Positions 35,418-46,385 are shown, counted from the first letter of the stretch. The stretch is 64,000 nt of DNA from Tritrichomonas musculus (GCA_039105265.1 JAPFFF010000019.1:1396501-1460500); one strand, 5' to 3'. Made by a program: numbers and translations. Notes: a model not told the origin generated them from the letters alone.

Positions 35418-35936
35418 TGATAATTTCGATTTTGATGATTGGACTAAAGATAATAGTTCAAACGAGCCAGGTAGTAATTAAATGTACTGAAGAATAATAA
35501 GAAGATAATAGTGGATTTTTTTGTTAACAATACTAAACAAAACAAAATAAGAGAAGAAAAAATTTTTTGCAAGAAAGAAGCAAAATAAAATGATTTCATA
35601 TAGTAAAAAAGAAATACAAAATTGATTAAAAACATTTGTATGAAAAAATGTTTGTTGATTTTGATTTCATTTAATAAATTAACAATTTTTTAAAAATTCT
35701 CTTCAGTATTTTTTTTTTTTTAAACATTGATTATTAAACCTTTAATAAAGATTTGATACCAAAAAACGGCTAAAAATTTCATGAATTTGATAATCAATAT
35801 GATTTTCATCCAATTTTTATTTTTTTAAAAAAAAGACATGAAATAATATTGAAGACTAACATCAACTTAGTATTCATTAACATCAAAAACGAAAACAAAA
35901 AAATTTTTTGAAAATTAAATTAAATTACATACATTT
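35418..35936. other. Spacer between convergent genes
   Basis: About 520 bases, A+T-rich, with a T12 run near 35709-35720. Small frames inside lack coding character. Confidence 0.5.
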
Positions 35937-38900
35937 TTATTGAAATGAAACAAACTTGTCTGCAACTTTTTCAAAGAACGACATTTTTGGAAAAGAAGTT
36001 TCGAAGATAACTTTTTGATTTTTCAAGAAAACGACTGTTCCTTCACTTTTCCAACTAATTTCAGAAGCCGCAATTTTCTTCTTCATATTGTAAGAGCCGA
36101 TAATGACGAACTTTTCCTTTGAATTTTGCTTTACGTTCAAATTTATCGACATCCAAGTTATGTCGAATTCACTATCAACGAAAATGAGACGAGAACCGCT
36201 TGGAGAGAAAGAAACGAACAAAATTTGATTTTGGTCATCATTATTATTATTATTATTATTATTTTGAGAATCCTTAATTTTCTTTGTAGCCCAAACGTTA
36301 GACCCAGAATCCATGCTTATCATGTGAAGATAGCCTGTAATGTCGCCGAAAGCAGCGAAATTTTTAGAAAATGAAAAGAAAAGGTTGTTTTTCATTATTG
36401 TAGAGAAGATCTCTTCGATATTTACGAAGAAACCATTCTTCTGCATGCTTATTGCGTGGCAGACCATTGACATTAAAATAGTACGATCAGGGTTGATCAT
36501 TTTTTTGACCATTAAAAGAATCAAATTTGTTGTTTCACTTTTTGAGGACTGAATTTCAATTGCCGAATTGAAAAATTCAAAGGGCCGAATAACCGCCAGG
36601 CTAATTAATTGAGACTCAATACGGTTATTATTTTGAATGCACTCACTGATTAGTTTTTGAAAGAAACCGTCAATATCATTAATGTTCTTTGAAAAAGTGG
36701 CAAAACAATTTTTCAATAAAACAAAAATTTCTTGGTTTTGAAGAATCGTTGGGAAGAGATGCTTCTCAACTTCTTGCGAGAACAGTTTCGGCAATGTTGG
36801 AAAGCGGGACGAATGGAACAAAACGAAAGGAAGAATGATATTCCAATTACCAAACAAATGCTCAATATTAAACAGAACATTCGTACTCATTTGCTCATCG
36901 AAAGAAGACGTTAAAAACGACAGATAATTCAATAAAATTATATAAAGATTCTCAGATTGGAAGAGGAAATAACTGGCCAGGGCAGGGATGGATGGCTTGA
37001 TCATCTCCTTGCAGGCATCGAGAAGATCGGTTGACATTGTCTGCGACAAAGAGGAAAGCATCAACAAGTTCTCATTATTTGACATGCTGATGAAGCATTG
37101 AGCAAGAGCTGATGCTGCAACGACGTGAATAGAAGTCGTCAACGGGGAGAAGCAGAACGATATTTTTTTATTGAAATTGAAATCTTCAAAATGAATGATT
37201 TCATTATCATCCACTTTTTGATAAGGCTCTGAAATTTGATAAATTTTTTTACTAATTGGAACCGTCACAGTGAAGTTATCACCGGCCAAAGTAAGATTCA
37301 AATTATTCAATATGGTTGTCAATTTTTCTGGGAACTCAATGTGAACCTTGTCACAGCCAACGTGCCGCTTCCAGAGGAGAACAAGAAGAAGCAACTCAGG
37401 ATTCGAATGGACGTTGAATGACGAATATTTTTTGTAGATAGAAAGGAACTTATAAACGTCGATAACGATAGCGTAAGTCTGGCAATTTGGCATGACTAAT
37501 GATTGAATTCTATAGAATTGTTCCTGATTCAATTTTGTGTTCCCATTGAAAATTGAGTCAAAGTCATATCTGCCATTCAATAAGTTGCTCGAAATAAAGG
37601 CAGACGAAGCGCTTAGCGATGACGATGAAATGTCTTGGTTGGAAGCGAATGACTTGGACGAGTTCTTCTTGCTGATGCTTTCACTGGAGGAAGTCAATGC
37701 GAACTGGTTGTCAATGGACTCGTTTGAAGCAAATACTTGGCTCTCATTTGATCCGCTAATGAAGCCAAATTCAGAGGCCGGCTTCTGGAATTTGACCATC
37801 CTTTTTGAGACAAGTTGTCCTTCGACGTTCCACGAATAAAGCATCGCCGAACTGCAGAGAGCATGGAGCATCCCGTTGGAGTAGCTCACCTGTATGACGG
37901 GACTGTTGTGGCCCGTGCAAAGTGCAACAGACTGCATCGAGCGTGTGCTGATCACTGAGAAGGAGCTGTGCTTGCCAATGACAATGATCCAGTCGCGCTC
38001 ATCGACATACTGGAGATGCGAAATGGGCTCCGAAAGATCGTAGAATGAGGTGATGAACTGTTCCTCTGAAAAAGCTTTCACTGAGCCATCTCTGGAGAAC
38101 GTGAAGAAGGCAGAACTCTGCCCGGGCGAGAAAAGCATCTTGGCACCTTCGTGCTTGCCAATTTGCCTATCATTCACCCAGATCGTGTAGTCCTTCATGA
38201 TCCGCGCCTCACTCGATATCGGATCACCGACAGCACACCTGCATATCACATCTGACTTGTAAATCTCACTCAAATCAGAACAAGCCATACCACCAAGGGT
38301 ATCTCTACAAAACACCACAGATCTAACCCTCAAGTTCGAGTCCGAATTCATTCGAGTTTCTTTTGTTGGCTCAAAACTTGATGATGAAATGATGAAGCCT
38401 TCTTGCGTTACCGCTATCGGGCCGATAACCCTATCGCACTGGAACACAAGTTTTGGCTGCTTTACTTTGCTTTTCAGACTGGATTCATCGTCGGCGGTCA
38501 TCTTCTTGTTGGCCATGAGTGTCTTTATGATGTCTGCCGTTTCTTTTGTCTGCACAGTGAAGAAGCTCTGGCTTATCTTCAGGTTCTCAACAACGCTGAT
38601 CTCGTCCGCGTTGTCCAGCTGTGGTATCGTCCACATCTCAAACCGTCCTTCGCTTGTCTGCAGGTAGAAAATTGAGTCGTTGACCCAGCCGCCGTTTGAA
38701 TACGAATCTTCGGTTTCTCTCAATTCTTCAGTGTGAAGTGAACTGTCTGATATGTGAAGTGACCACTGTTTTGGTGATATGACCAATAGAAAAATAAAAT
38801 GAGGCGAAAAAATTGAGAAACAAGGCGGATTTTCGTTTCTTTTGAATGAGTAGAGGCATTCTATCGTTTTTGAGGTGAATGAAAAGACACTGGCGGATCC

Positions 38901-39500
38901 ATCAATACAGGCAACTGCACTGAGACTACCATAAGAGATGAGAGTATAAATGGTCGATGAAAAACCTTCAATACGCATTAATATTTTTTCATCGTATATA
39001 TCGGCGATTTCGATTGTTCCAAACGTTTGTGAGGCTATGGCAAGGCGCATGTTTGTTTGATGTAATGATAAATCTTGCGAATTTTCGGAAAAAAGACGGA
39101 CAGAGTTTTTGATTATGGTTAGATCAATTACTGAGATTAATGATATGGTGCCATCTGATGATAAAGAGGCTACACATAAGTCATATAAACTTTGTTTGCA
39201 TTTGACAAGTGATGTAATTGGTAATGAATGACCAAAAAGAAAACATAAAGGCTCGATATTTTTTAATTGATTGCCGTTTGATGTAATTTTGTAAGCTAGA
39301 ATAACTCCCTTTTTGGTACCTGCAAATATGATGTTGGATATATCAGGATCAGACCATACATCGCTTTTATCCTTTAAAGATGAATCCCATTTAATTGCTA
39401 AAAATTTTGTATATTTGAGTCTAGGGCATGATAAATCATTCCATCCATAAAACCCTACTGAAAGTGGAGCGGGAAATTGTACATTGTTATTTTCTTCCAT
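35937..39500 (-). CDS. Large WD40 protein, WDR7/Rabconnectin-3beta-like
   Basis: A 1187-residue protein. N-terminal propeller blades include IIFAGTKKGVILAYKI, CFLFGHSLPITSLVKCKQSL, VASLSSDGTISLISV and YSNGGWVNDSIFYLQTSEGR. The wording parallels WDR7 ([36 protein letters not shown]). A second propeller follows at ~400-570, then a Ser-rich linker, an alpha-helical region (~660-1040) and a last propeller-like part. WDR7 with DMXL forms a RAVE-like complex that regulates V-ATPase assembly. A generic WD40 protein is the alternative. The middle of the gene (about 37.8-38.7 kb) is far richer in G+C than its ends. An (ATT)n tract codes seven Asn near the C-terminus. Confidence 0.6.
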   Translation of the reverse strand: MEENNNVQFPAPLSVGFYGWNDLSCPRLKYTKFLAIKWDSSLKDKSDVWSDPDISNIIFAGTKKGVILAYKITSNGNQLKNIEPLCFLFGHSLPITSLVKCKQSLYDLCVASLSSDGTISLISVIDLTIIKNSVRLFSENSQDLSLHQTNMRLAIASQTFGTIEIADIYDEKILMRIEGFSSTIYTLISYGSLSAVACIDGSASVFSFTSKTIECLYSFKRNENPPCFSIFSPHFIFLLVISPKQWSLHISDSSLHTEELRETEDSYSNGGWVNDSIFYLQTSEGRFEMWTIPQLDNADEISVVENLKISQSFFTVQTKETADIIKTLMANKKMTADDESSLKSKVKQPKLVFQCDRVIGPIAVTQEGFIISSSSFEPTKETRMNSDSNLRVRSVVFCRDTLGGMACSDLSEIYKSDVICRCAVGDPISSEARIMKDYTIWVNDRQIGKHEGAKMLFSPGQSSAFFTFSRDGSVKAFSEEQFITSFYDLSEPISHLQYVDERDWIIVIGKHSSFSVISTRSMQSVALCTGHNSPVIQVSYSNGMLHALCSSAMLYSWNVEGQLVSKRMVKFQKPASEFGFISGSNESQVFASNESIDNQFALTSSSESISKKNSSKSFASNQDISSSSLSASSAFISSNLLNGRYDFDSIFNGNTKLNQEQFYRIQSLVMPNCQTYAIVIDVYKFLSIYKKYSSFNVHSNPELLLLVLLWKRHVGCDKVHIEFPEKLTTILNNLNLTLAGDNFTVTVPISKKIYQISEPYQKVDDNEIIHFEDFNFNKKISFCFSPLTTSIHVVAASALAQCFISMSNNENLLMLSSLSQTMSTDLLDACKEMIKPSIPALASYFLFQSENLYIILLNYLSFLTSSFDEQMSTNVLFNIEHLFGNWNIILPFVLFHSSRFPTLPKLFSQEVEKHLFPTILQNQEIFVLLKNCFATFSKNINDIDGFFQKLISECIQNNNRIESQLISLAVIRPFEFFNSAIEIQSSKSETTNLILLMVKKMINPDRTILMSMVCHAISMQKNGFFVNIEEIFSTIMKNNLFFSFSKNFAAFGDITGYLHMISMDSGSNVWATKKIKDSQNNNNNNNNDDQNQILFVSFSPSGSRLIFVDSEFDITWMSINLNVKQNSKEKFVIIGSYNMKKKIAASEISWKSEGTVVFLKNQKVIFETSFPKMSFFEKVADKFVSFQ

Positions 39501-39747
39501 TAATTATATTTTTAAATTATTTATTTTTTTAAAAAGTTTTATTCAATTACACTTTTTAAATGTTATTAAAACTTTTTAAATAGATTATAATTTATATTTT
39601 ACTCTGAATTTTTAATTTGAAATTTGCCGATATATCTAAGATAATTGATAAAAATCGCTTAAAATAGATATAAAATAAAATTTATAACAATATATTTTAT
39701 ATACCAAACATTAATTAATGAAATATCTTCTTCTTTCTCTTATAAAA

Positions 39748-40734
39748 TTATGACGAAGAATTTATTTTATTTTCAAATAATGCATTCACTTTCATTCTAA
39801 ATGTAGGATTTTCTACAAACATTAATGGAATACCACCAACATCAATTATATCATGATTTTTAAGTTGAATGTTTTGATTTTTGTAAAATAATTCTCCATT
39901 GATAAACACATCTCTGCCAAAAACTGTTAAATAAAATTTTCCATCTGAGCAAAATGAAATTCCGCAATGCTGACGGCATACAGTTTGCATGCAATACATC
40001 GATAAATTAATATCTACTTTCACTTTTGGTGATTGCCGACCAACAATGACTCTAGTATTTTGGATTTTATGAATGGACATAAAGCCAAAAAGAATGGCTA
40101 AGTCTGAAGATCGAAATTGAGAATTAAGAAAAGTTTCAATATCATCAAATGACTTGTTATTAGATATATATTCAATTGGCTTATTTTTTAATTTTTTGGA
40201 TAATGATCCTGATTCTAATTGGATTTTTTCGTGATAACTATGAACCGTTTTGATTGATCGAATTTTTTTTACAAATGTTAAGTATCGTCTAATGTAGTAG
40301 TTGCTCTGATAATCATTTAATTGCAATTTTTTTTTCATATGAATAACTTGTTTGAAAATTGCGTCAGGCGTTCGAATAGGATTGAACAAATACGGAATTC
40401 CTGCAACTGTATCAATAGCCTTTCTATGACTATCTCTAAAGATTTTTGACATTGCGTAAATTTCAGATTCAGAAAATGGAAGAGGCTCGTCAACAAAATT
40501 ACCAGAAAATCTTTGCATCAAACGATCTTGTAATTGAGGTGTTTTCATTATTTTTTTAAAACGATCATAAATATCAACTGACGTTTTTCGAGGAAGCATT
40601 TTTATATTTCTTTTGATGTCAATAAATGGGCAAATTGCTAAAATATAAAAAACGCATGCATCATCTTTTGCACTCCAATAATTTGAGCGTGGATCAGGAA
40701 GAGAATCATAATCCAAATCAGAGAACTTCTTCAT
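39748..40734 (-). CDS. MCRS1-like protein: MCRS N-terminal region plus FHA domain
   Basis: A 328-residue protein. Residues ~17-130 contain SNYWSAKDDACVFYILAICP and a helical region with SVDIYDRFKKIM and PFSESEIYAMSKIF, in the order found in the N-terminal domain of microspherule protein 1. A C-terminal FHA domain (~205-315) shows IVGRQSPKVKVDINLS, CRQHCGISFCSDGKFYLTV and VFINGELF, like ITLGRATKDNQIDVDLS, SRKQGVIKLKNNGDFFI and IYIDGRPV in MCRS1. The SRxH of typical FHA reads CRQH. MCRS1 belongs to INO80 and NSL chromatin complexes. The whole-length layout agrees, so I favour orthology. Confidence 0.78.
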   Translation of the reverse strand: MKKFSDLDYDSLPDPRSNYWSAKDDACVFYILAICPFIDIKRNIKMLPRKTSVDIYDRFKKIMKTPQLQDRLMQRFSGNFVDEPLPFSESEIYAMSKIFRDSHRKAIDTVAGIPYLFNPIRTPDAIFKQVIHMKKKLQLNDYQSNYYIRRYLTFVKKIRSIKTVHSYHEKIQLESGSLSKKLKNKPIEYISNNKSFDDIETFLNSQFRSSDLAILFGFMSIHKIQNTRVIVGRQSPKVKVDINLSMYCMQTVCRQHCGISFCSDGKFYLTVFGRDVFINGELFYKNQNIQLKNHDIIDVGGIPLMFVENPTFRMKVNALFENKINSSS

Positions 40735-40881
40735 TTTGAATTTGAATATTAAACGATTATTTTTGATTCAATATTAAAAATCTTATTCTTATTTTATCTT
40801 ATGAATTAAAAATGGTATTTTTTAAAAATAAAATAAACAAAATACGCAACTATAAAATACTAAATTTAAAATCAAACAATT

Positions 40882-43086
40882 TTAAAATTTTTTGAAAACA
40901 TTCTTATCTTCTTCTGGTTTATACGGCTCAGCCTTTTCAAATACTTTTTCACAATACTCTGGCCAATATACATCAACATTATATTTTTTCTGGAATCTGC
41001 TTTTTCTGAAAAGGGCTTGCTTAGCCACATGCAAATGAGTATCATGCTTTTTCTTCATATTTTCGTTCAAATTGACATTTGTAAACGAATTATTGCTGAT
41101 TTCTTCTTCCTCTTCCGCGTCTTCCTCTTCTTCAGTAGTGTTCTTATTTTTCATAGAATCTGGATCGGTAGAATAAGAATCTTCCTTCTTCTTTCTTCGT
41201 TGTTTTTTATGATGCATCTGATTGTAATGAATGTAAAGGCTCCTTCCTTTCTCATCACAATCTCCCTCATCTACACGAATTTGAAAACATTTATCGCAAT
41301 GCGGTCTTCCATGAATTGATTTGCATGATTGGGGATCCAAACTGCAACCACAAATCCTGCAAACAAAACAAACTTTGTGGTACATCTTTGAATGCCATTT
41401 AATTAGATCAGTTTCATATGATTTGAAAAGTTGCTTGCAATATGCACATGATGAGGTATATATCTTTCCATGCTCCCAACATAAGAATTGGTTATGATGA
41501 ACCACATAAGAATTGCCATAAAGTTGCTTTTGACAACCTTTGTGCTCACATCTGAAGCATTGGCGATGGAATACTCTTTGATTTTTGACAACAATGTTTT
41601 CGAGGATTGGATGACCACATGTATAACATACTTGCTCCTTTATTATGAATGAATAACAGCGTTTGCATGCAAATTTTGTGGTTTTGATTCCATCTTCAGG
41701 AGTAACAAGAGTATCACAGCTAAAATTACTAGTTCTTCGATCTTTATAATCTTTCTTTTTCTTATTTTTCTGTTTCGAATTTGTACTATGTTTATTATTA
41801 TTTGTATCATCATCTTTATCACGTTTGCTCTTAGATTTTTTATTGCCATTATTGTCATTATCATCTTCCTTAATTATTTGTGCATTTTTTATTGAAAGTT
41901 GTTTACCACAGATGTAACAACTTATACAATTTGTATGTACTTTTTGACCATTTTCAAGGTCAATTTTTTCACTTTCATTAAAAATTTTTTGTCCACAAAC
42001 TCTGCATATGCTAATATCTTTCGGATTAATATGAACACATTTGTCACACATTAATTGTTCTTGATACATATAACATTTGTTTAATTGACTGATGCTTTTA
42101 CCGCATTTTGAGCAAAATAGGCATTTTCGATGGTAGTACCAACCATTAATGAAAACTCCATCTTCTTCTATATACTCTGAGCAATTATGGCATTTTTTCA
42201 AAAGATTAGGTTCGCATTCGTTCATTCCTTCATATCCAAGAAACTTAAATTTATATGTTGAATTAGCTTTTTCAAGATTTTTATGACTACTTTTCATGTA
42301 GCTGCTGCGCTTTAATGGGAGAGTTTGTCGTCTTTTCGATGATGGTAAGGATGTCATTTGCATCGGCATTGGTAAGTTTGATGAAGGATCGCCATCATCA
42401 TCTCCAAAATCATCTGTATATACATTTTTTGGCAAACTGGCAATTTTACTTTTATTTATTATATTTCTTTTATTTATTATATTTCTTTTATTTGTATCTT
42501 TTGATTGAACTATATGGGAATTATTCCTTTTTTTAGCAGGAATATCAATTATTACCGATTTTGATCGTTCATTTCCTTTTTTTTCACTTGAGTTTTCTGA
42601 TTTTTGATCATTATCCAATGAATTTTCTTGATCAATAAAATTTGAATCTGAATAAGATTCTGAAAAATTGCGTACGTCTTGATTAGAAGATAAAACTTGT
42701 GATGTATCTATTATTGGTAGATCGTCTGGCATTATTGATGGAAAATGATTGCTGCCATTTTTTGACTCTTCATTTTTTGAATTGCTTTCTGTATCATCGT
42801 TATCGCTTCCTGCATTAGAATTCTTTGAAAAATCAGGAAAGTTGGTATTCGGTGACATTAAAAATTCCGAATCAAGAGATGGCATTGAATCAATTTGCGT
42901 GAGAATTCCCTCATCACCAGAATTATCAATTGCTGAATTTGAATTGCTTTTGCTCGTTTCTTTTTCTTCTTCCTCATTTATAAGTGAATTTGAACGCGAA
43001 CTAGAACTAAAACGAGAATTTGAATTTATAGATGAGTGAGATGCTGTATTAGTATGCCTTGAATGTTTCCCTGAGGAAGAAGACAT
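40882..43086 (-). CDS. Four-LIM-domain protein
   Basis: A 734-residue protein. The N-terminal 280 residues are Ser/Asn/Asp-rich and disordered. LIM1 (~298-350) starts CHNCSEYI and includes WYYHRKCLFCSKCG. LIM2 (~360-412) starts CRVCGQKIF; a Lys/Asp-rich insert of about 50 residues then interrupts the array. LIM3 (~487-545) has CYTCGHPI and FHRQCFRCEHKGC, and LIM4 (~548-605) has CAYCKQLF and YHKVCFVCRICG. The tail is charged, ending VYWPEYCEKVFEKAEPY. LIM domains bind proteins, often at actin or in the nucleus; there is no second domain to say which. The array resembles paxillin/testin-type proteins in spacing only. Confidence 0.85.
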   Translation of the reverse strand: MSSSSGKHSRHTNTASHSSINSNSRFSSSSRSNSLINEEEEKETSKSNSNSAIDNSGDEGILTQIDSMPSLDSEFLMSPNTNFPDFSKNSNAGSDNDDTESNSKNEESKNGSNHFPSIMPDDLPIIDTSQVLSSNQDVRNFSESYSDSNFIDQENSLDNDQKSENSSEKKGNERSKSVIIDIPAKKRNNSHIVQSKDTNKRNIINKRNIINKSKIASLPKNVYTDDFGDDDGDPSSNLPMPMQMTSLPSSKRRQTLPLKRSSYMKSSHKNLEKANSTYKFKFLGYEGMNECEPNLLKKCHNCSEYIEEDGVFINGWYYHRKCLFCSKCGKSISQLNKCYMYQEQLMCDKCVHINPKDISICRVCGQKIFNESEKIDLENGQKVHTNCISCYICGKQLSIKNAQIIKEDDNDNNGNKKSKSKRDKDDDTNNNKHSTNSKQKNKKKKDYKDRRTSNFSCDTLVTPEDGIKTTKFACKRCYSFIIKEQVCYTCGHPILENIVVKNQRVFHRQCFRCEHKGCQKQLYGNSYVVHHNQFLCWEHGKIYTSSCAYCKQLFKSYETDLIKWHSKMYHKVCFVCRICGCSLDPQSCKSIHGRPHCDKCFQIRVDEGDCDEKGRSLYIHYNQMHHKKQRRKKKEDSYSTDPDSMKNKNTTEEEEDAEEEEEISNNSFTNVNLNENMKKKHDTHLHVAKQALFRKSRFQKKYNVDVYWPEYCEKVFEKAEPYKPEEDKNVFKKF
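42450..42493. repeat. 18-bp tandem repeat, 2.4 copies
   Basis: Two identical 18-base units plus a partial third within the LIM gene, coding KRNIIN-KRNIIN-K. A recent slippage duplication. Confidence 0.9.
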
Positions 43087-43644
43087 AAAAATAAATATTT
43101 ATAATTAACTTTATATTATAATTGAAAAAGCGGATTTTTATTTATATTTTTCAAATGATTATTTATAATAAAAATGAAAAATCAAACAAAAAATTTTGAT
43201 CACAATATTGAATTGTTTTAAAATGATAATATCATTAAATAAATTGGATTTATGCGCATTTTATGTTATTTTCCAAGCTTTTTTTTTTAAAAAAATAAAA
43301 ACTATAAAAATTGTTTACATATTTGTTCGAAATTGGACGTTTGTTAAAGATTCAAGGCCAAATGTAAAATCTATATATAATAACGAAATGCTGGGAACCC
43401 AACGCAATTTCATTTGACGCCTATGCATAGTAAAGTATGTACTCACGTAATTGTTTGGTAAAATGCAAAGATATTTGATGATGATAAATAAGATGCCATT
43501 TTACACCCTATTAATTAATTCAAAAGAAATACATCAAAAAAAAAAAAAAAAAAAAAAAAGTGTTCCAACATTTAAGCAAAATTTATTAAAAACGATCAGT
43601 ATTCTATTTCGATTTTTATTATATAATATAAACTTTATACCGTG
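43087..43644. other. Spacer with A24 run
   Basis: 558 bases. An uninterrupted run of 24 A lies at 43536-43559, which is a T tract 85 bases downstream of the next minus-strand gene. The stretch at 43380-43450 is less A+T-rich but has no reading frame or RNA fold that I recognise. Confidence 0.5.
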
Positions 43645-46179
43645 CTAATATTGTTGCGGTTCATATTTTTTAAAAATATCATTTCCTAATTCTTTCAAAC
43701 AACTAACTTTTGATTCTCTTATAATAACATCATTGCCTAGTTTCATATCCTCGGGTTTTTCACCATTATTACAAATTGCGATTTTAATATCATTATTATT
43801 TTTTTTAAGAATGAAGGCTGACTTCTTTCCGAAAGTGACAACAATATCATAATTATATAAATTTGCTTGAGAATTTGTATAATTCATAATAACAATATAA
43901 GTTTTAAACGTATAAGGCGATGTGAAAAAAAGTCTTTCTATTTTTGATTTTGCTTCCCCTTCATAAGTGAAGTAGAGACCGTTTAATGTCTTAGCAATGA
44001 ATGGCGCTATTGATGAATAGAAGCAATTTTCTTCCATTGGAAAAATTTTATTCAAAATAAATGAAAAAATTCTCCTCATATTTCCACTATTCACAGTTGG
44101 GAAAATCTTGAAGTAGAAATTTTCAAGGAAAGCAAAATTTGATAGTAAATGATTACAGTTAGTTTTAATCGTTATTATTTGGAAGAAATCAGTCATCAAA
44201 TCTGGTCCTACTTCATCAAAAAAGTTTCCGCTTTTTCGTATGATGTTTATAATGTCCCCGAACTTCTCAAAAGGAGAACCATTTTCGTCAAAAATTATAC
44301 TAAGATCTTCTATAAAAGGAAGTAAAAGGTATGAATTATGATAAACCAAATCATTCAATTGTCTTGACGTCTTTTTTGACAATATTTCATTGATCATCTG
44401 GTCGCGATTACATTTAACAAAGCTGGAAGTAAGGCTATCATATTCCTCCAGTAAATTACCATGACTCTTGAGAAAATCGGAAAATCTAAGATTGGCCAAC
44501 TTTCTGTAATAATACACACTTATCTCAAAATCATCAAGTTGTAAATTACCAAATCTACGCAAATATTCATTGTAATCATCAATAATAATTTGAGGATTTT
44601 TGACAATTTTTTGCATTTCTGATTGATTATATGATACAATATTTTTATCATTATATGTAGATGATTTGAGAATTTTATAAACTGCGTTTATATGCTCAAT
44701 TTGATGCATTATTAATGATGAGATAACTTTCATTTGATTGCCATTTTTGTAGACTTCATTCAGCATCTTCTGCTTTTCGTTGAGCGATTGTTCATTTAGA
44801 AAAGTTGGCTCATTCATCTCATTTATATAAAATTGGAAACTATTTATATCCTTTATATTTCCTTTAAAATTGGCAAAGCATAAATTTCTCTCTATTTGGG
44901 TTTGCAAATCACCAATATCGACTAGATAATGTTCCATGATCTTCATGACACCTTCAATGCTATTTGGTGTCTTGATTTGTAGTGGAAGTGGATCAGCAAG
45001 CCTCAACAGTTCTCTGAATATCTTGATATGCTGATCTTTAAAAAAGTTAGTTTCTTCTGAACCACGATCTTGCTTTTTAGGGTTTTCTGAAACATAAGAG
45101 AAAGAATAATCATTAAATTTCATGCCAACTATTGATTCAAAATTGTTAATGATATCAATATCAAATGATGTAAAAATACGATAAGTTTTGTCTTTTGGTT
45201 CATCAATGTATAATTTTGGATTCAATGGAATTGCAATAATGGTCTCTATTAAATTGTCAATGTGGCTCTTTGTATCAGGGCTATCTTTTTTAATCTCTGT
45301 GAAAAAGCTTTCAGGTAAAAAATCAAATTCACGGATTACCGAAAATTGTAGTGGGCAATCAAAAAGAGGAGAAAGAAAATAATTTTTGATATGGTCTGAT
45401 AATGAAAAATTATCTTTATGTGAAAAAGTTTCAAAGAATCTTTTAAGAAGAGGTGGGCATAAATGATGGTTTGCCTGGATTGACTCGATTACAGTGTCAT
45501 AAAATGTTTGTTTTTGGCTATAAGATGATATTTTATCTGGGTTGTGAATGCATTCAATAATAACAGATTTAAAAATGACTTCATGACAAAAATTAAGAAA
45601 TAATGGTGTATGATATATAATACTTGAATATATTTCTAAATAAATTTTGCTTGTTTGCAATTCAGAAATTTGTTGAAGAAAAATAATAAAATCAGTAACA
45701 TTGTTTTCTGTAAGGAAAAAATTAAAGTATGATGGAATAGTACTAAATGCAAATAAATTAATATAATTATTATTGTCAATTGATGTAAAATTTTCAGGAT
45801 TATCGATTTGTTTTAAAATGCCTTCATATTGTTCAATTGTAACACATTCCTTTAATGTAAATGCAAATCTATTAGTATTTTCTGATTCTTTATCTTTTGA
45901 TTTTCCAAAAAATGAAAAAAAAGATGTTTTTTCTTTTTGAGGAGGCGCTCGCGGCTCATTTTTTTCTTGAAATGCTTTTTTGATAGAATATTGTTTCAAA
46001 TAATAATTTTTTAGATATTCTTTATCTTTTTTCAATCGGTTGGAAATATCTTTTATTGTTGTAGAAATGAAATCGTCTTCAAATTTTTTCTGAGTAGCAA
46101 TTTGATGAAGATTTGCTTGCTGTTCAATCATCTTTTGAATAAAATTTCCTACAATTGTCTGATCATCCTGATTTGTCAT
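43645..46179 (-). CDS. Large soluble helical protein, unknown
   Basis: The start is the first ATG at 46179 (844 residues); a TTG one codon earlier is ignored. Almost all alpha-helical, with no transmembrane segment. Residues ~40-105 are Lys-rich and contain EKTSFFSFFGKSKDKE. The rest is many short helices rich in Ile/Phe/Asn/Leu. The scale and texture resemble helical regulatory domains such as GTPase-activating or VPS9-type folds, but I find no arginine finger or signature, so no function is proposed. It is convergent with nothing nearby and divergent from the coiled-coil gene at 46386. Confidence 0.7.
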   Translation of the reverse strand: MTNQDDQTIVGNFIQKMIEQQANLHQIATQKKFEDDFISTTIKDISNRLKKDKEYLKNYYLKQYSIKKAFQEKNEPRAPPQKEKTSFFSFFGKSKDKESENTNRFAFTLKECVTIEQYEGILKQIDNPENFTSIDNNNYINLFAFSTIPSYFNFFLTENNVTDFIIFLQQISELQTSKIYLEIYSSIIYHTPLFLNFCHEVIFKSVIIECIHNPDKISSYSQKQTFYDTVIESIQANHHLCPPLLKRFFETFSHKDNFSLSDHIKNYFLSPLFDCPLQFSVIREFDFLPESFFTEIKKDSPDTKSHIDNLIETIIAIPLNPKLYIDEPKDKTYRIFTSFDIDIINNFESIVGMKFNDYSFSYVSENPKKQDRGSEETNFFKDQHIKIFRELLRLADPLPLQIKTPNSIEGVMKIMEHYLVDIGDLQTQIERNLCFANFKGNIKDINSFQFYINEMNEPTFLNEQSLNEKQKMLNEVYKNGNQMKVISSLIMHQIEHINAVYKILKSSTYNDKNIVSYNQSEMQKIVKNPQIIIDDYNEYLRRFGNLQLDDFEISVYYYRKLANLRFSDFLKSHGNLLEEYDSLTSSFVKCNRDQMINEILSKKTSRQLNDLVYHNSYLLLPFIEDLSIIFDENGSPFEKFGDIINIIRKSGNFFDEVGPDLMTDFFQIITIKTNCNHLLSNFAFLENFYFKIFPTVNSGNMRRIFSFILNKIFPMEENCFYSSIAPFIAKTLNGLYFTYEGEAKSKIERLFFTSPYTFKTYIVIMNYTNSQANLYNYDIVVTFGKKSAFILKKNNNDIKIAICNNGEKPEDMKLGNDVIIRESKVSCLKELGNDIFKKYEPQQY

Positions 46180-46385
46180 CAAAAGTAATATGAAAAAAAT
46201 TTCACCATAAAAATTTTGTCATTAATTTGAGATATGAAAGATAAAAGATGCCAATTTATTTATTTATTTATTAAAAAAATACATTGCAATCTACAATTCT
46301 CTGGTTTGAAGATTTACGATTTATTTGGATGTGTGTAACGTACAATGCAAACTTTTTAAATGGAATAAGATTTTATCAAATTTTA

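Noticed and set aside
43536-43559. A24 run as a retrotransposon tail
   Set aside because: No reverse-transcriptase-like sequence or target duplication nearby; it fits the pattern of T tracts 3' of minus-strand genes.
46284-46385. N-terminal extension of the coiled-coil gene
   Set aside because: It opens with TTG and contains one ATG at 46329 giving a hydrophobic leader without a signal-peptide cleavage pattern; the ATG at 46386 gives a more typical start.
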